Part shown: positions 1-8,923 of the stretch, piece by piece
Numbering within the stretch: position 1 is the first letter of the stretch
Layout of the letters: every line of letters begins with the position of its first letter
NCBI GenBank assembly: GCA_937925815.1
Contig: CALAMQ010000077.1
Location: 1 to 35,860 of the forward strand
DNA length: 35,860 nt
Reading direction: 5' to 3'
Origin: an uncultured Granulosicoccaceae bacterium
GTDB taxonomy: Bacteria > Pseudomonadota > Gammaproteobacteria > CALCKW01
Position numbers and translations under genes: made by a program
The notes under the pieces: model-generated
Databases searched by the model: none
The model's input: only the letters and a program-made list of their open reading frames with translations
Told to the model about the DNA's origin: nothing

Positions 1-14
1 GCTGCGCTCCGGTA

Positions 15-1658
15 TCAGCCCTGCGCTGGTGGCGCGGCGTCGGCCGGTGGCAGGTTGACGGTCACGCTGTCAGAACCGAGCTCGCGCGAGTAGTCGACCA
101 CCACGCGGTAGTGCGGGTCCTCGACACTGTTGACCTCGACCAAGGGCCCAGCGTTTTTGAGCAACAAAATGCAGTCAGAGCTGAGGTGGGTGAGGTGCAC
201 GCGCTTACCGATATTTTGGTAGCGCGTGGCGAGCGAATCGATGGCTTCGAGGGCCGAGTGGTCCCAAACCCGGCAATCGCTGAAATCCAGCACCACGTCA
301 TCTGGGTCGTTGTGCGGGTCAAACAGCGCCCTGAAGGTCTGCACCGAGCCGAAAAAGAGTGGGCCGTGCAAGCGGTAGACGCGCGATCCGCTGTTGTCGT
401 GAGTCTCGGCGACGATGTGGTGCGCAGACTTCCAGGCAAACACCAAGGCTGACGTGATCACACCGACAATCACCGCGACCGCAAGGTCGGTGAAGACGGT
501 TGTCACCGTGACCAATACCATCACCAGGTAATCTTCTTTGGGCACTTGCTTGAGCACGTTAAGCGACGCCCAAGCGAAGGTTTTAAAGACCACAAAAAAC
601 ATCAAACCGACCAAAGCGGCAATCGGGATGGTCTCGATCAGCGGCGAACCCGCGAGGATAAAGAAGATCAAAAACAGTGCCGCTGCTATGCCCGACAGCC
701 GACCACGGCCACCGGAATTGATGTTGATCATCGACTGACCAATCATTGCGCAGCCGCCCATGCCGCCGAAAAAACCGGTAACTACGTTGGCCACGCCCTG
801 GCCCATGCACTCTTGTGAGGCGCGGCCACGGGTCTCGGTCATTTCATCGATGAGATTCAGCGTGAGCAGCGACTCAATCAAACCGATGGCCGCGAGGATC
901 AATGCATAGGGCAGGATGATCCAGAAGGTCTCAAGCGTCAGAGGCGCCTGCGGAATGTGAAACTGCGGCCAGCCGCCTGAGACTGCGGCGAGGTCGGCCA
1001 CCACGCGGGTGTCAATGTTGAAGCCGATCACCAACAGCGCGACGGTGACAATCGCAAAAAGGGGCGCTGGCACCACACGAGTCAGCTGCGGGAAGACTTT
1101 GGGCAGTGCGAAAATCAGCGCAAGCGTGACACCGATCAACGCGAGCAGAATGGTCATTGGCGTGCCGCTGAGCCACTCGCCGCCGTCTTTGAAGTGGTCG
1201 CGTTGCGCGAGAAAAATCACGATGGCAAGGCCGTTGACAAAGCCGAGCATGACGGGATAGGGCACCAGACGAATGAATTTGCCCAATCTGAACACCCCAG
1301 CGAACAACTGCAAAATGCCCATCAGTACCACGGTTGCGAATAAATACTCGACGCCGTGCTCAACCACCAGCGATGTCATTACCACCGCGAGCGCGCCGGT
1401 CGCACCCGAAATCATGCCGGGGCGCCCACCAATCACCGCGGTGATCAGACAGACAATAAACGCGGAGTAGAGTCCGACCAGCGGCTCGACGCCTGCGACA
1501 AAGGCGAAGGCGACCGCCTCGGGCACCAGTGCAATGGCGACAGTGAGACCCGACAGCAAGTCGGTTCGCGCGTTGCGCGTGAGGTTAAATCGCGAGACAA
1601 AACGGATCATGGCGGACACAGTTTGGTGTGGGCGGGAGCCGGGAGACGTGTCCGGCAT
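15..1658 (-). CDS. SulP family inorganic anion transporter with STAS domain
   Basis: This 547-residue protein is an inner-membrane SulP (SLC26-type) carrier. A multi-span domain runs from about residue 30 to 410, opening with the family's first helices ([20 protein letters not shown], then [15 protein letters not shown]). A C-terminal cytoplasmic STAS domain covers about 425-525; its usual Asp-Ser/Thr loop reads DHSALEAI. SulP proteins move sulfate, bicarbonate or other anions, and the substrate cannot be read from sequence; the N-terminal half looks somewhat closer to bicarbonate-type (BicA-like) members than the second SulP gene at 3299-5149 does. The ATG at 1658 gives the longest frame, and an internal ATG at 1610 (MIRFVSRF) is equally possible because neither has a clear Shine-Dalgarno site. 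It lies about 130 bp downstream of the carboxypeptidase gene on the same strand and may share its transcript. Confidence 0.9.
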   Translation of the reverse strand: MPDTSPGSRPHQTVSAMIRFVSRFNLTRNARTDLLSGLTVAIALVPEAVAFAFVAGVEPLVGLYSAFIVCLITAVIGGRPGMISGATGALAVVMTSLVVEHGVEYLFATVVLMGILQLFAGVFRLGKFIRLVPYPVMLGFVNGLAIVIFLAQRDHFKDGGEWLSGTPMTILLALIGVTLALIFALPKVFPQLTRVVPAPLFAIVTVALLVIGFNIDTRVVADLAAVSGGWPQFHIPQAPLTLETFWIILPYALILAAIGLIESLLTLNLIDEMTETRGRASQECMGQGVANVVTGFFGGMGGCAMIGQSMININSGGRGRLSGIAAALFLIFFILAGSPLIETIPIAALVGLMFFVVFKTFAWASLNVLKQVPKEDYLVMVLVTVTTVFTDLAVAVIVGVITSALVFAWKSAHHIVAETHDNSGSRVYRLHGPLFFGSVQTFRALFDPHNDPDDVVLDFSDCRVWDHSALEAIDSLATRYQNIGKRVHLTHLSSDCILLLKNAGPLVEVNSVEDPHYRVVVDYSRELGSDSVTVNLPPADAAPPAQG

Positions 1659-1787
1659 GCAGCCGGTAATGATAGCGGTTCATTCCAAGAGCGAATAGAC
1701 GCGCTATTGTGCCGCCGGCGCAGCACTGCAGTGCCAGCTGCGTCGCGGTGGTGCAGCGCTGCTCCTGCGGTGGTGCTCGGATTGCCC

Positions 1788-3272
1788 TCAGGTGACGTCG
1801 TGTAGACGCCGCAGGTGCGCGAGCATCGGCTCGGCAGACAGTGGCGCGCCGGTGACCCGCTCACACAACGCGCCTGGATCGTACAGGCGGCCGTGGCTGT
1901 GGATCTCGCGTCGCAGCCAATCGAGCAGGGGCGTGAAATTGCCGGAGCCGATGTCCGCGTCCAGCGAGGGCAGCGCCCGTTTGGCGGCGTCAAAGAACTG
2001 CGCGGCGTAGAGGTTGCCGAGGGTGTAGGTTGGGAAATAGCCCATCGCGCCCATCGACCAGTGAATGTCTTGCAGGCAGCCGGTGGCGTTGCTGTCTGGG
2101 GTGATGCCGAGGTAGTCGCGGTACTGCGCGTTCCAGGCGTCCGGCAAATCCTGTGGCGCGAGGTCGCCGTTTAAGAGCGCGCGCTCGAGCTCGAAGCGCA
2201 CCATGATATGCAAGTCGTAGGTTGCCTGGTCGGCCTCGACCCGGATCAAGCCCGCTTCGGTGCGGTTGACCGCGCGGTAGAGTGATTCTGCGTCCAGTCC
2301 ACTGAGACCAAATTCGCAACTGATCTCATCTGTGTACCACTGCCAAAACGCCTGCGAGCGGCCGACGTGGTTCTCCCACAAGCGGCTCTGGCTCTCGTGC
2401 ACGGACAGTCCGTTGTAGGCGCCGCGCGGTTGGCCGGCAAAGTCAGCTGGCAGGCCCTGCTCATAGAGCGCATGACCGCACTCGTGCATCGAGCTGCCGA
2501 GGGCTGTCAGCAGAGACTCCTCGTCTTTGCGCATGGTCATGCGCACGTCGCCGTGGCCGAGGTTGGTGCAAAAGGGGTGTGTGCTGGTGGCCATCACACC
2601 GCTGTCAAAATCGAACCCCATGCGCGACATCAGCGCTTGAACGGCGCGGTTCTGTCGGGCGTCCGGCAGCTCGTTTAGGCAAGTGGTGTCAACCGGTGGT
2701 TGATCTGCCACCGCGGCGCGCAGCTCGACCAAGGCGCTGCGCAGCGGGGCGAACACCGCGCTCACACTCGCCGCCGTCATGCCGGGGTCGAAGGCGTCGG
2801 AGAGCCCGTCCCAGGCCTCGCCGTCGGCGGGCCAACCCATCGCTTCGGCCTCGCGGCGTTTGAGCGTGACCAAGGTTTCGAGGTGCGGTGCAAAGTCCTC
2901 GAAGGAATCACTCTCGCGCGCTTGCTGCCAAGCGGCCATGGCGACGCTGCTGGCTTCGGTTAACGCGACCGCGAGGTCCTCCGGCAGGCGCGTGGCGCGT
3001 TCCCAGTCCCGCTGCCAGTAAGTGATATTGCAGCTGTGGTCTGGGTTGGTGGTGTCGCTCGCGGCGCGTTCGATGAGTTCGCCAAGGGCTGGGTCGGTCT
3101 GCATGCTGTGGGCGATGCGCGTGAGCTGTCCGAGCTGCGCCGAGCGCGTGGCAATCGCGCCCGCTGGCATCTGCGTCTCTTGATCCCAGCCGAGCACCGC
3201 CTGGGTGCTGCCGATCAAGGCGATGTCGTGTTGGCGCTCTACAAGCGAATCGTATGCAGTGGCTTTGCTCAA
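1788..3272 (-). CDS. M32 family metallocarboxypeptidase (Taq type)
   Basis: This 494-residue protein matches the thermostable carboxypeptidase Taq family (peptidase M32), cytoplasmic zinc enzymes of about 500 residues that remove C-terminal amino acids from peptides. The zinc site is intact: HECGH at residues 263-267, with the third ligand Glu293 in VHESQSRLWEN. The substrate-site HPF motif is at 232-234. There is no signal peptide. The chosen start is TTG at 3272 (MSKATAYDSL), which fits the family's N-terminal length, although its ribosome site is weak. It begins 26 bp after the stop of the upstream SulP gene, so the two are probably cotranscribed. No functional link between peptide trimming and anion transport is evident. 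Confidence 0.95.
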   Translation of the reverse strand: MSKATAYDSLVERQHDIALIGSTQAVLGWDQETQMPAGAIATRSAQLGQLTRIAHSMQTDPALGELIERAASDTTNPDHSCNITYWQRDWERATRLPEDLAVALTEASSVAMAAWQQARESDSFEDFAPHLETLVTLKRREAEAMGWPADGEAWDGLSDAFDPGMTAASVSAVFAPLRSALVELRAAVADQPPVDTTCLNELPDARQNRAVQALMSRMGFDFDSGVMATSTHPFCTNLGHGDVRMTMRKDEESLLTALGSSMHECGHALYEQGLPADFAGQPRGAYNGLSVHESQSRLWENHVGRSQAFWQWYTDEISCEFGLSGLDAESLYRAVNRTEAGLIRVEADQATYDLHIMVRFELERALLNGDLAPQDLPDAWNAQYRDYLGITPDSNATGCLQDIHWSMGAMGYFPTYTLGNLYAAQFFDAAKRALPSLDADIGSGNFTPLLDWLRREIHSHGRLYDPGALCERVTGAPLSAEPMLAHLRRLHDVT

Positions 3273-3298
3273 GGGTGAGACTCTCGGTTGGCGTTGGG

Positions 3299-5149
3299 TC
3301 AGTTGACCGGTTTTGGTGGCACGTCGTCGTCTGACGCGTCCTCCACGGGTTTGTAGGAGATCAGGTGGCTGATGTCCACTGCGTCACCGTAGCGCTGACG
3401 GATGGCGGTGAGTGCACCTTGGCGCTTGGCAAAGATGCGGTTCTCGCCGATGCGGTAGTAGAGCCCGGAGCGTTTGAGGGCGTCGAGCACCTTGAACTTG
3501 GGGCGGCTGAGGTAGAACGCGATTTTTGCCGCGTCAAAGTTCTCAGCGACCCGCGCGAGCATGTCTTCGCCGGTGGCGTCGATCTGGTCAACCGCCTCGA
3601 TGTCGAGAATCAACACCCGCAGATTCGGTTTGTCCGCCACGGCGTCGAGCAAGCGCTTCTCAAGATAACCCGCGTTGGCAAAATACAAGTCGCCGTCATA
3701 GCGAAACAGCGCCATGCTGTCGCTGGTCTTGAGGTTGTACAGCGCGGCGTCGCGAAATACGCCGTCGGCGTCGCGCGCCACCTCGGCAAAGTGCGGCTTC
3801 ATGGTGCGGTAGAGGTAGAGCAACAACGACAAAATCACGCCGACGAAAATCCCGGTCTCAAGGTGCGGCGCGGTCGCGAGTGTGGTCACAAACACCACCA
3901 GCGCGACCCAGCCGTCGTGGGGGTTGACCGCCCAGGCGTGTTTGAAGGGCTCAAATTTCACAAGCCCGGCCACCGCGACAATGATCACCGCCGCGAGCGT
4001 TGACAACGGCAAGTGGAACAGCAGCGGCGTCAAAAAAAGCAGCGTGATGCCGACAATCAAACCGCTGATGATGGAGGTCATGCCGGTGCGCGCGCCGGCA
4101 TCGTAGGCCACAGCCGTGCGCGAGAAAGACCCGGACACCGCGTACCCCTGGAACACGCCTGCGACCACATTCGCGAGCCCCTTGCCAATCATTTCCTGAT
4201 CCGCTGAGAGCCGCTGGCGGGTTTTTGAAGCGATGGCCTTGGCAACCGAGAAGGCTTCGACAAAGCTCAGCAGCGCAATGATCATGGCAGGCACAATCAG
4301 CTCGCCGAGGCGGGTCCAATCGACGTCGGGTATGGCAAAACCGGGCAGGTCTTTGGGCACCTCGCCGACCACCGCGCCGCCGCGTGCGTCGTACCCGGTC
4401 AGCCAGGCGATGACGGTGGCCGCTGCCACCACGATCAAAATGCCCGGCCAGTTGGGCGCGTAGCGTTTGAACGCCACCAGCGCCGCGAGTGACGCGAGGC
4501 CCATCGCAAGCGTCGGCCAGTGGGTTTGGCTTGGCATCGCTTCGATCAGATGGCCGATCACAATATACAAGTGCACCCCGGTATCGAGATCAATGCCGAA
4601 CAACTTGCCCAGTTGCAAACTGCCGATGACAATCGCGGCCGCGTTGGTGAACCCGATGACCACGGGGTGAGATAGAAAATCCACCAACACGCCGAGTCGC
4701 AACAGACCCAGCACCATTTGGAACACGCCGACCATGAGCGCGAGGGCCGCGGCCATGGCGATGTAGGCGGCCGGCTCAAGTTGCAAGGGCACGAGGGCGG
4801 CTGCGGTCATCAACGAAATGATTGCGACTGGGCCGTTTTGAAGTTGCCGTGATGAACCAAACAACGCTGCGATGATGGGCGAGAGGAACGCTGCGTACAG
4901 GCCGATCCACGGCGGCAATCCGGCGAGCTGGGCGTAGGCCATCGACTGTGGCACCAACACCAGCGCGATCGAGGTGCCGGCAATCAGGTCGGCGCGCAGT
5001 GTGTCGGGATTGCGCAACTCGCCAACCCAATCGGTGAAGGGGTAGAAGAGTTGCGCGCGGTCGCGCAACCATTGCTGAGTGGGGGACGGCAAGGTGGTCT
5101 CGGCTGTCTCTGGGTTGTTCGCTTGTGAGTCTGGGCTATCTGCGCTCAT
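3299..5149 (-). CDS. SulP family sulfate permease-like transporter with STAS domain
   Basis: This 616-residue protein is a second SulP carrier. It has the classical sulfate-permease opening (LVLVPQSMAYAQLAGLPPWI, then LYAAFLSPIIAALFGSSRQ and QNGPVAIISLMTAAAL), about 10-12 membrane segments to residue 440, and a C-terminal STAS domain from about 470 to 575 with the loop VDQIDATGEDM. It probably imports sulfate or a related anion across the inner membrane; the substrate is inferred from family only. The ATG at 5149 starts after a purine-rich GAGGCGGGG stretch. It is the first gene of a minus-strand run with the carboxypeptidase (26 bp downstream) and the other SulP gene. The two SulP proteins are divergent, so this is not a recent tandem duplication. 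Confidence 0.93.
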   Translation of the reverse strand: MSADSPDSQANNPETAETTLPSPTQQWLRDRAQLFYPFTDWVGELRNPDTLRADLIAGTSIALVLVPQSMAYAQLAGLPPWIGLYAAFLSPIIAALFGSSRQLQNGPVAIISLMTAAALVPLQLEPAAYIAMAAALALMVGVFQMVLGLLRLGVLVDFLSHPVVIGFTNAAAIVIGSLQLGKLFGIDLDTGVHLYIVIGHLIEAMPSQTHWPTLAMGLASLAALVAFKRYAPNWPGILIVVAAATVIAWLTGYDARGGAVVGEVPKDLPGFAIPDVDWTRLGELIVPAMIIALLSFVEAFSVAKAIASKTRQRLSADQEMIGKGLANVVAGVFQGYAVSGSFSRTAVAYDAGARTGMTSIISGLIVGITLLFLTPLLFHLPLSTLAAVIIVAVAGLVKFEPFKHAWAVNPHDGWVALVVFVTTLATAPHLETGIFVGVILSLLLYLYRTMKPHFAEVARDADGVFRDAALYNLKTSDSMALFRYDGDLYFANAGYLEKRLLDAVADKPNLRVLILDIEAVDQIDATGEDMLARVAENFDAAKIAFYLSRPKFKVLDALKRSGLYYRIGENRIFAKRQGALTAIRQRYGDAVDISHLISYKPVEDASDDDVPPKPVN

Positions 5150-5339
5150 GATCCACGCCCCGCCTCAATCGGCGTTACGGGCGGTTGGCGGCGTTCAGCG
5201 CGCGGGCTCTTGGGTGTTGGCGTCGGTGTGCCGAGCGGCGCACACAAGGGTGTCGGCAAAAATCGAGACATCGGAAACCGTCCAGGTGAATCCTGTCCCT
5301 AGATGGTAACCCAGACGATTGCGATCGCCTGCTTGCGGT

Positions 5340-5612
5340 CTACCAGCGGCGGCTGTCGATGACCTTGCCGTCGCGCAGAAAGACGCGAAAGGTGGCAAAG
5401 TCCCAGACGTCGATGCGCGCGTTGCCGAAGTCCTGGGTTGCGATGCCGCGCGTGGGCTGACCAAAAGTTGCAATCACGTCAGCTTCAGCGGTGCCAATAG
5501 CAGGCACAGGCCGCGAGTCCGGGGTGTGCGGAAACACAGATGCCAGCAAGGGTGAAGTGCTGAGCAGTGCGGCTGCGGCGAGCACGCCTCTGAGGGTGTT
5601 AGCTGGTGTCAT
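5340..5612 (-). CDS. small exported protein, possible BamE-like fold
   Basis: I do not recognise this gene by name. From the ATG at 5612 it encodes 90 residues; an in-frame start at 5666 would put 18 polar residues ahead of the hydrophobic stretch and is less likely. The N-terminus (RGVLAAAALLSTSPLLAS) looks like a Sec signal peptide cleaved after LLAS. The mature part has the pattern ADVIATFGQPTR, then a Trp-containing strand and FRVFLRDGKVIDSRRW. The helix-GxP-strand-strand pattern resembles the small SmpA/BamE-type lipoprotein fold, but there is no lipobox cysteine. The likely location is the periplasm. It is divergent from the EamA gene. Fold assignment is an inference. Confidence 0.6.
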   Translation of the reverse strand: MTPANTLRGVLAAAALLSTSPLLASVFPHTPDSRPVPAIGTAEADVIATFGQPTRGIATQDFGNARIDVWDFATFRVFLRDGKVIDSRRW

Positions 5613-5765
5613 GGCGGTGGTGACTCGCTCGAATGTCTCCTTCGGTTCACGGCAACCGCGCGGCAAGCTTTAGCCGCAGCGGTTGCAAGCTGCCGCGTTG
5701 GCCGAGCGATGATGCTGTCTTCTGGGTGTGCCGTGGGGCGATGAGGGGCACTGCTACACTGTGGT

Positions 5766-6674
5766 GTGATAAGCGAATCCCTCTCTCCAAACCTGCGCGG
5801 CGCGCTTCTGCTCACGCTCGCAGCCGCCGGTTTCTCTGGCGTGGCCGTGCTGGTCAAGCTGCTCGGTGACAGCATCCCAGTTGTGCAAATCGTGATGATG
5901 CGTCAACTGATTATCACGCTCTTGTTGTGGCCGGCGTTTCGCCGTGATGGCTTGGCGATACTGCGCACCGAGCGTCCAGCGCTGCACAGTTTCCGCGTCT
6001 GCGGCGCGCTGGTGGCGATGCTGCTCGGTTTCGGTGCCGTGGTGAATTTGCCGCTCGCCGATGCCACCGCTATCGGTTTTGCCAAGGCGGTTTTCCTGAC
6101 CTTGTTTGCGGTGTTGATCCTGCGTGAGCGGGTCGGCGTCTACCGCTGGGGTGCGGTGGCGGTGGGCTTTGCCGGGGTGATTGTGATGCTGCAGCCCGGT
6201 GCCATTGGGGTGTCGTTTTGGAGCCTCACGGCGCTCGGCGCGGCCGCCTTGCTTGGCTTGGTGCTGGCCGTGGTGCGCTTGCTCGCGTTGCACGATGGCA
6301 CGCGCACGCTAATGGCCTGGCAAGCCCTCGGTGTGGGGCTTGCGGTACTGCCGTTCGGGTTGTGGTTCTGGGTTTGGCCAAGTCCGACGCAATGGCTGTT
6401 GCTGCTGTCATTGGGAGGACTGTCCTTTTTGTCGCAGCGGCTCAATATCGACGCGTATCGGAGCGGTGAAGCCTCCTTGCTTGCCTCGCTTGACTACATC
6501 CGGCTGCTGTACGCGGTGTTGCTCGGGTATCTCTTTTTCGACCAACTGCCGACCTGGCAAACCGCGCTTGGCGCAGGTTTAATTGTGCTCGCAGCGCTGG
6601 TGACAGTGTATCGCGAGCACCGGCTCAACCGCGCGGTGCTGCGTGCGGCAACGCGTGACGGACAAGCCGGTTAG
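5766..6674 (+). CDS. EamA/DMT family transporter
   Basis: This 302-residue integral membrane protein has two EamA repeats, each of five predicted helices, the usual architecture and size of drug/metabolite transporter (DMT) superfamily exporters such as RhaT- or YdcZ-type carriers. Typical elements are LLTLAAAGFSGVAVLVKLLG at the start, the motif following helix 2 (VVQIVMMRQLIITLLL), a LREr-type end of repeat 1 (ILRERVGVYRWGAV), and in repeat 2 LDYIRLLYAVLLGYLFF. The substrate is unknown; family members export amino acids, nucleotide precursors or small drugs. The start is GTG at 5766, with no strong ribosome site. It faces the rhodanese gene, with 49 bp between their ends. Confidence 0.9.
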   Translation: MISESLSPNLRGALLLTLAAAGFSGVAVLVKLLGDSIPVVQIVMMRQLIITLLLWPAFRRDGLAILRTERPALHSFRVCGALVAMLLGFGAVVNLPLADATAIGFAKAVFLTLFAVLILRERVGVYRWGAVAVGFAGVIVMLQPGAIGVSFWSLTALGAAALLGLVLAVVRLLALHDGTRTLMAWQALGVGLAVLPFGLWFWVWPSPTQWLLLLSLGGLSFLSQRLNIDAYRSGEASLLASLDYIRLLYAVLLGYLFFDQLPTWQTALGAGLIVLAALVTVYREHRLNRAVLRAATRDGQAG

Positions 6675-6723
6675 TCGAAAAGCTCGGTAGAGCGTCTGAC
6701 GTCGGGCGAGGTGGGCGCGCGCT

Positions 6724-7158
6724 TCAGTTGTCCGCCGACCAGCTGCGGGTTGGCAGCCCGCGCGCTATCCAGCCATCTGGCTCGCCCAGCATGCCTGCTG
6801 CGACGTTGATCGTGGTGCTCAATCCTCGGCTCTCGAGCAATTTCGTCAGGCGGGTGCTGCGCACGCCAGTTGCGCAGATGAACGCGGGCGTCTTGCCCGG
6901 GTTGGCGTCGAGTAAAGCGGTGAAGTCGCGTGTGAAGTTGCGGTCAATCATCGACAGCGCGTGGGCGACATCGGCGATGCCTGACGCTTGCCACTCGCGC
7001 GGTGTGCGGATATCGATCAACACAATGTCGCCGCTGATTGCTGCGTCGTGGGCGCGTTGGACGTCCCACACGGCGACCTCTGCGCGCGCTGAGCCGAGGC
7101 CGAAAGCGGCTATTGCGCCCAGGGTGATTGTCTGTAAGGCAACGCGTCTGTTGAGCAT
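6724..7158 (-). CDS. exported single-domain rhodanese
   Basis: This 144-residue protein is a single rhodanese domain preceded by a signal-like N-terminus (residues 1-26, ending GSARA). The domain has IVLIDIRTPREW (residues 46-56, the family's DVR-type motif) and the active-site loop CATGVRS with catalytic Cys95 and Arg100, followed by the conserved MLGEPDGWIARGLP tail. Rhodaneses carry a persulfide on that cysteine and transfer sulfane sulfur; a periplasmic location suggests handling of external sulfur compounds or redox stress rather than cofactor biosynthesis. The Arg-Arg near the start (NRRVALQ) is not a full twin-arginine motif. It is divergent from tadA, with 71 bp between start codons. 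Confidence 0.85.
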   Translation of the reverse strand: MLNRRVALQTITLGAIAAFGLGSARAEVAVWDVQRAHDAAISGDIVLIDIRTPREWQASGIADVAHALSMIDRNFTRDFTALLDANPGKTPAFICATGVRSTRLTKLLESRGLSTTINVAAGMLGEPDGWIARGLPTRSWSADN

Positions 7159-7229
7159 GTTTCAGGTCATCCGCTGGTCGAACGAGGGTGGCTGGAGTTG
7201 CTACCCTGTTGTTTTTTTGAGATCGAAGC

Positions 7230-7691
7230 ATGTCAGACGACGCGCGGCACGATGAGTTCATGCACTACGCGCTTACCCTAGCCCACGCCGCCGCGGAGCA
7301 GGGTGAGGTGCCTGTGGGCGCAGTGGTGGTGCGTGATGGCGAGATCATCGGCGAGGGCAGCAACCGGCCGATTGGGAGCTGCGATCCTACCGCCCACGCC
7401 GAAGTTGTCGCGCTGCGTGCGGCCGCGTCCCACGCAGGCAATTACCGGTTGCCCGGCAGTACGCTCTACGTCACGGTTGAACCCTGTGCAATGTGTGTTG
7501 GGGCGCTGGTGCATGCACGCGTACAAACCGTGGTGTACGGCACCGTCGAACCGCGCACTGGCGCGGTCGAGAGCGCCTTCGAGTTGCTCGCCGCCGGCCA
7601 GCACAACCACCAAGTTGAGGTCGTCTCCGGGGTGCAAGCGGACGCGGCGCGCGGGCTGATGCAAGCCTTCTTTCGTGCGCGGCGAAGATGA
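7230..7691 (+). CDS. tadA: tRNA-specific adenosine deaminase TadA
   Basis: TadA converts A34 to inosine in the wobble position of tRNA-Arg(ACG). This 153-residue protein has the full zinc cytidine/adenosine deaminase signature: HAE at residues 56-58 (His ligand plus catalytic Glu) and PCAMC at 85-89 (two Cys ligands). The surrounding sequence (AEQGEVPVGAVVV, then YRLPGSTLYVTVEPCAMCVG, ending LMQAFFRARR) is that of bacterial TadA, and length is normal. The ATG at 7230 follows a GAGATCGAAGC stretch and an upstream run of seven T. The gene is divergent from the exported rhodanese and is followed after 119 bp by an unrecognised coding region. Confidence 0.96.
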   Translation: MSDDARHDEFMHYALTLAHAAAEQGEVPVGAVVVRDGEIIGEGSNRPIGSCDPTAHAEVVALRAAASHAGNYRLPGSTLYVTVEPCAMCVGALVHARVQTVVYGTVEPRTGAVESAFELLAAGQHNHQVEVVSGVQADAARGLMQAFFRARRR

Positions 7692-7810
7692 ACCAGAACC
7701 GATTCTCGCAACCCCAGCGCAGACGCTGCTGATTGGGTTAAAGCCGTGTGCGTATCAGGTCGATAGGTTGACTTGCGGTGCCGTTACCGCGATGAAGAGC
7801 CTGTCCCGCC

Positions 7811-8461
7811 GTGCGATTGAATCAGTTGGTGAGTGCCCTCGCAGACCGCATCTCGCCCAATTTGGTGAGTATGGATGAGATTCTCGTGTCGGCTTACCAG
7901 ACACGCCTCATTGCGTGGAATGCGATGCTCAGCGCCGCGGGTGTCTCAACCTCTGGTCGTGGTCTTTCCGACGCAGCAGGTGATATCGCCGGCATGGCTG
8001 AGATGGTCTCCGCGCACGCAGACACAGTTGATGCCGGGATCGCCGAAGCGCTGAGCTGCCTCGATCAGTTCACGGCCCTGTTTGACACATCTGACGCCTC
8101 GAGCGCACCGCTGTGCGATCGCATTGCGCTGTTGCGCGGCGAGCTCGAGCGCGTTGGTGCACGACTCAAAAATGCAATTGAAAGCTTGCCCGATTCAATG
8201 AACCGTGAGGCGGGCAAGGTCTCGATTGACCGCATCCAGCTCGAGTGCTTGATCCGACAAGCGCTGGTCAACGCGCGAGACCGTCTGCGCGCGGCTCTGT
8301 TGGCGCTCAATGCGCTCGACGACGCGGTACAAAAGGAGGGTGTTGCGATGCTTGAGACCATCGACACGGACCGCCTTGTCGACTCAGTACGACACCGTCT
8401 CGCCGTGCTCAGCCGCGACGCAAGCCTCGGGGCTGAAATCCGCCAAGAGGGCTCGGGCTGA
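7811..8461 (+). CDS. unrecognised helical protein
   Basis: I cannot assign this 216-residue protein to a family. It has no signal peptide, no membrane segment and no cysteine/histidine motif. It is rich in Ala, Leu, Asp and Arg with hydrophobic residues spaced as in long amphipathic helices (for example LCDRIALLRGELERVGARLKN, and LIRQALVNARDRLRAALLAL), which suggests a cytoplasmic helical bundle or coiled-coil protein. The GTG at 7811 is the longest start; an in-frame ATG at 7871 (MDEILVSAYQ) is an alternative. Coding is supported by a reading frame of over 200 codons with base use like the neighbours. It converges on the NfeD gene, leaving 3 bp between stops. Confidence 0.6.
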   Translation: MRLNQLVSALADRISPNLVSMDEILVSAYQTRLIAWNAMLSAAGVSTSGRGLSDAAGDIAGMAEMVSAHADTVDAGIAEALSCLDQFTALFDTSDASSAPLCDRIALLRGELERVGARLKNAIESLPDSMNREAGKVSIDRIQLECLIRQALVNARDRLRAALLALNALDDAVQKEGVAMLETIDTDRLVDSVRHRLAVLSRDASLGAEIRQEGSG

Positions 8462-8464
8462 CCG

Positions 8465-8920
8465 TCAGTTGGCGGTCACGCGCAGTCGCGTGCCCTCGAC
8501 AGCCTCGACAACAACCGATGCACCAGCGGGCACGTCTGGTCCGCTGATGCGCCATAAGGTGTCGTCGATGATGAGCTCGCCAGAGCCGTTCTCTATAGGG
8601 TGCTGAAGCGTGAATTGGCGCCCGATGTAGGCGCTGCCGCGCTTGTTCAACGCCGGGCGATCCGTCTTGATCGGACGGCGTTTGAGCCAGATGCGGGTCG
8701 CGAGCAAGGCGACGACCGCCGCCACCGAGAAAACCACAATCTGCACTTGCCACGTCATCTCCGGCGTGAGCATCAACGCGAGACCGGTTGCCACTGCGGC
8801 CGCCGCGAGCCAGAGCAGAAAGACCGTGCCGGTCACGCCGAGCTCGATCACCAGCAGCGCGATGCCGAGCACCATCCAGTGCCAAAACTGCATTGATTCG
8901 ATCGCGCTTTGCCAAGCCAT
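8465..8920 (-). CDS. NfeD family membrane protein
   Basis: This 151-residue protein has the short NfeD architecture: hydrophobic helices over roughly residues 12-75 (MVLGIALLVIELGVTGTVFL, LWLAAAAVATGLALML, VVFSVAAVVALLATRIWL) followed by a C-terminal OB-fold-like domain (GRQFTLQHPIENGSGELIIDD ending VVVEAVEGTRLRVTAN). NfeD proteins work with SPFH/stomatin proteins in inner-membrane microdomains and quality control. That partnership fits here: the SPFH gene lies directly upstream on the same strand with 3 bp between its stop and this ATG. It matches the E. coli QmcA/YbbK pair in arrangement. Confidence 0.92.
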   Translation of the reverse strand: MAWQSAIESMQFWHWMVLGIALLVIELGVTGTVFLLWLAAAAVATGLALMLTPEMTWQVQIVVFSVAAVVALLATRIWLKRRPIKTDRPALNKRGSAYIGRQFTLQHPIENGSGELIIDDTLWRISGPDVPAGASVVVEAVEGTRLRVTAN

Positions 8921-8923
8921 CGA

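Noticed and set aside
1723-1734. Perfect palindrome GCACTGCAGTGC between the carboxypeptidase and SulP genes
   Set aside because: A 12-base palindrome in GC-rich DNA can arise by chance; no promoter elements or repeat copy were found nearby.
5146-5271. Small minus-strand frame of 41 codons ending in an ATGA overlap with the SulP start
   Set aside because: The Pro/Arg-rich translation has no signal or motif and no convincing ribosome site; the overlap is probably chance. Comparative data could revive it as a leader peptide.
5195-5473. Minus-strand frame of 92 codons overlapping the small exported protein
   Set aside because: Its first half is out of frame with a better-supported exported protein; the second half has no start of its own and no recognisable domain.
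7210-7218. T-run before tadA as a terminator
   Set aside because: No stem precedes it, and it lies in a divergent promoter space between two gene starts.
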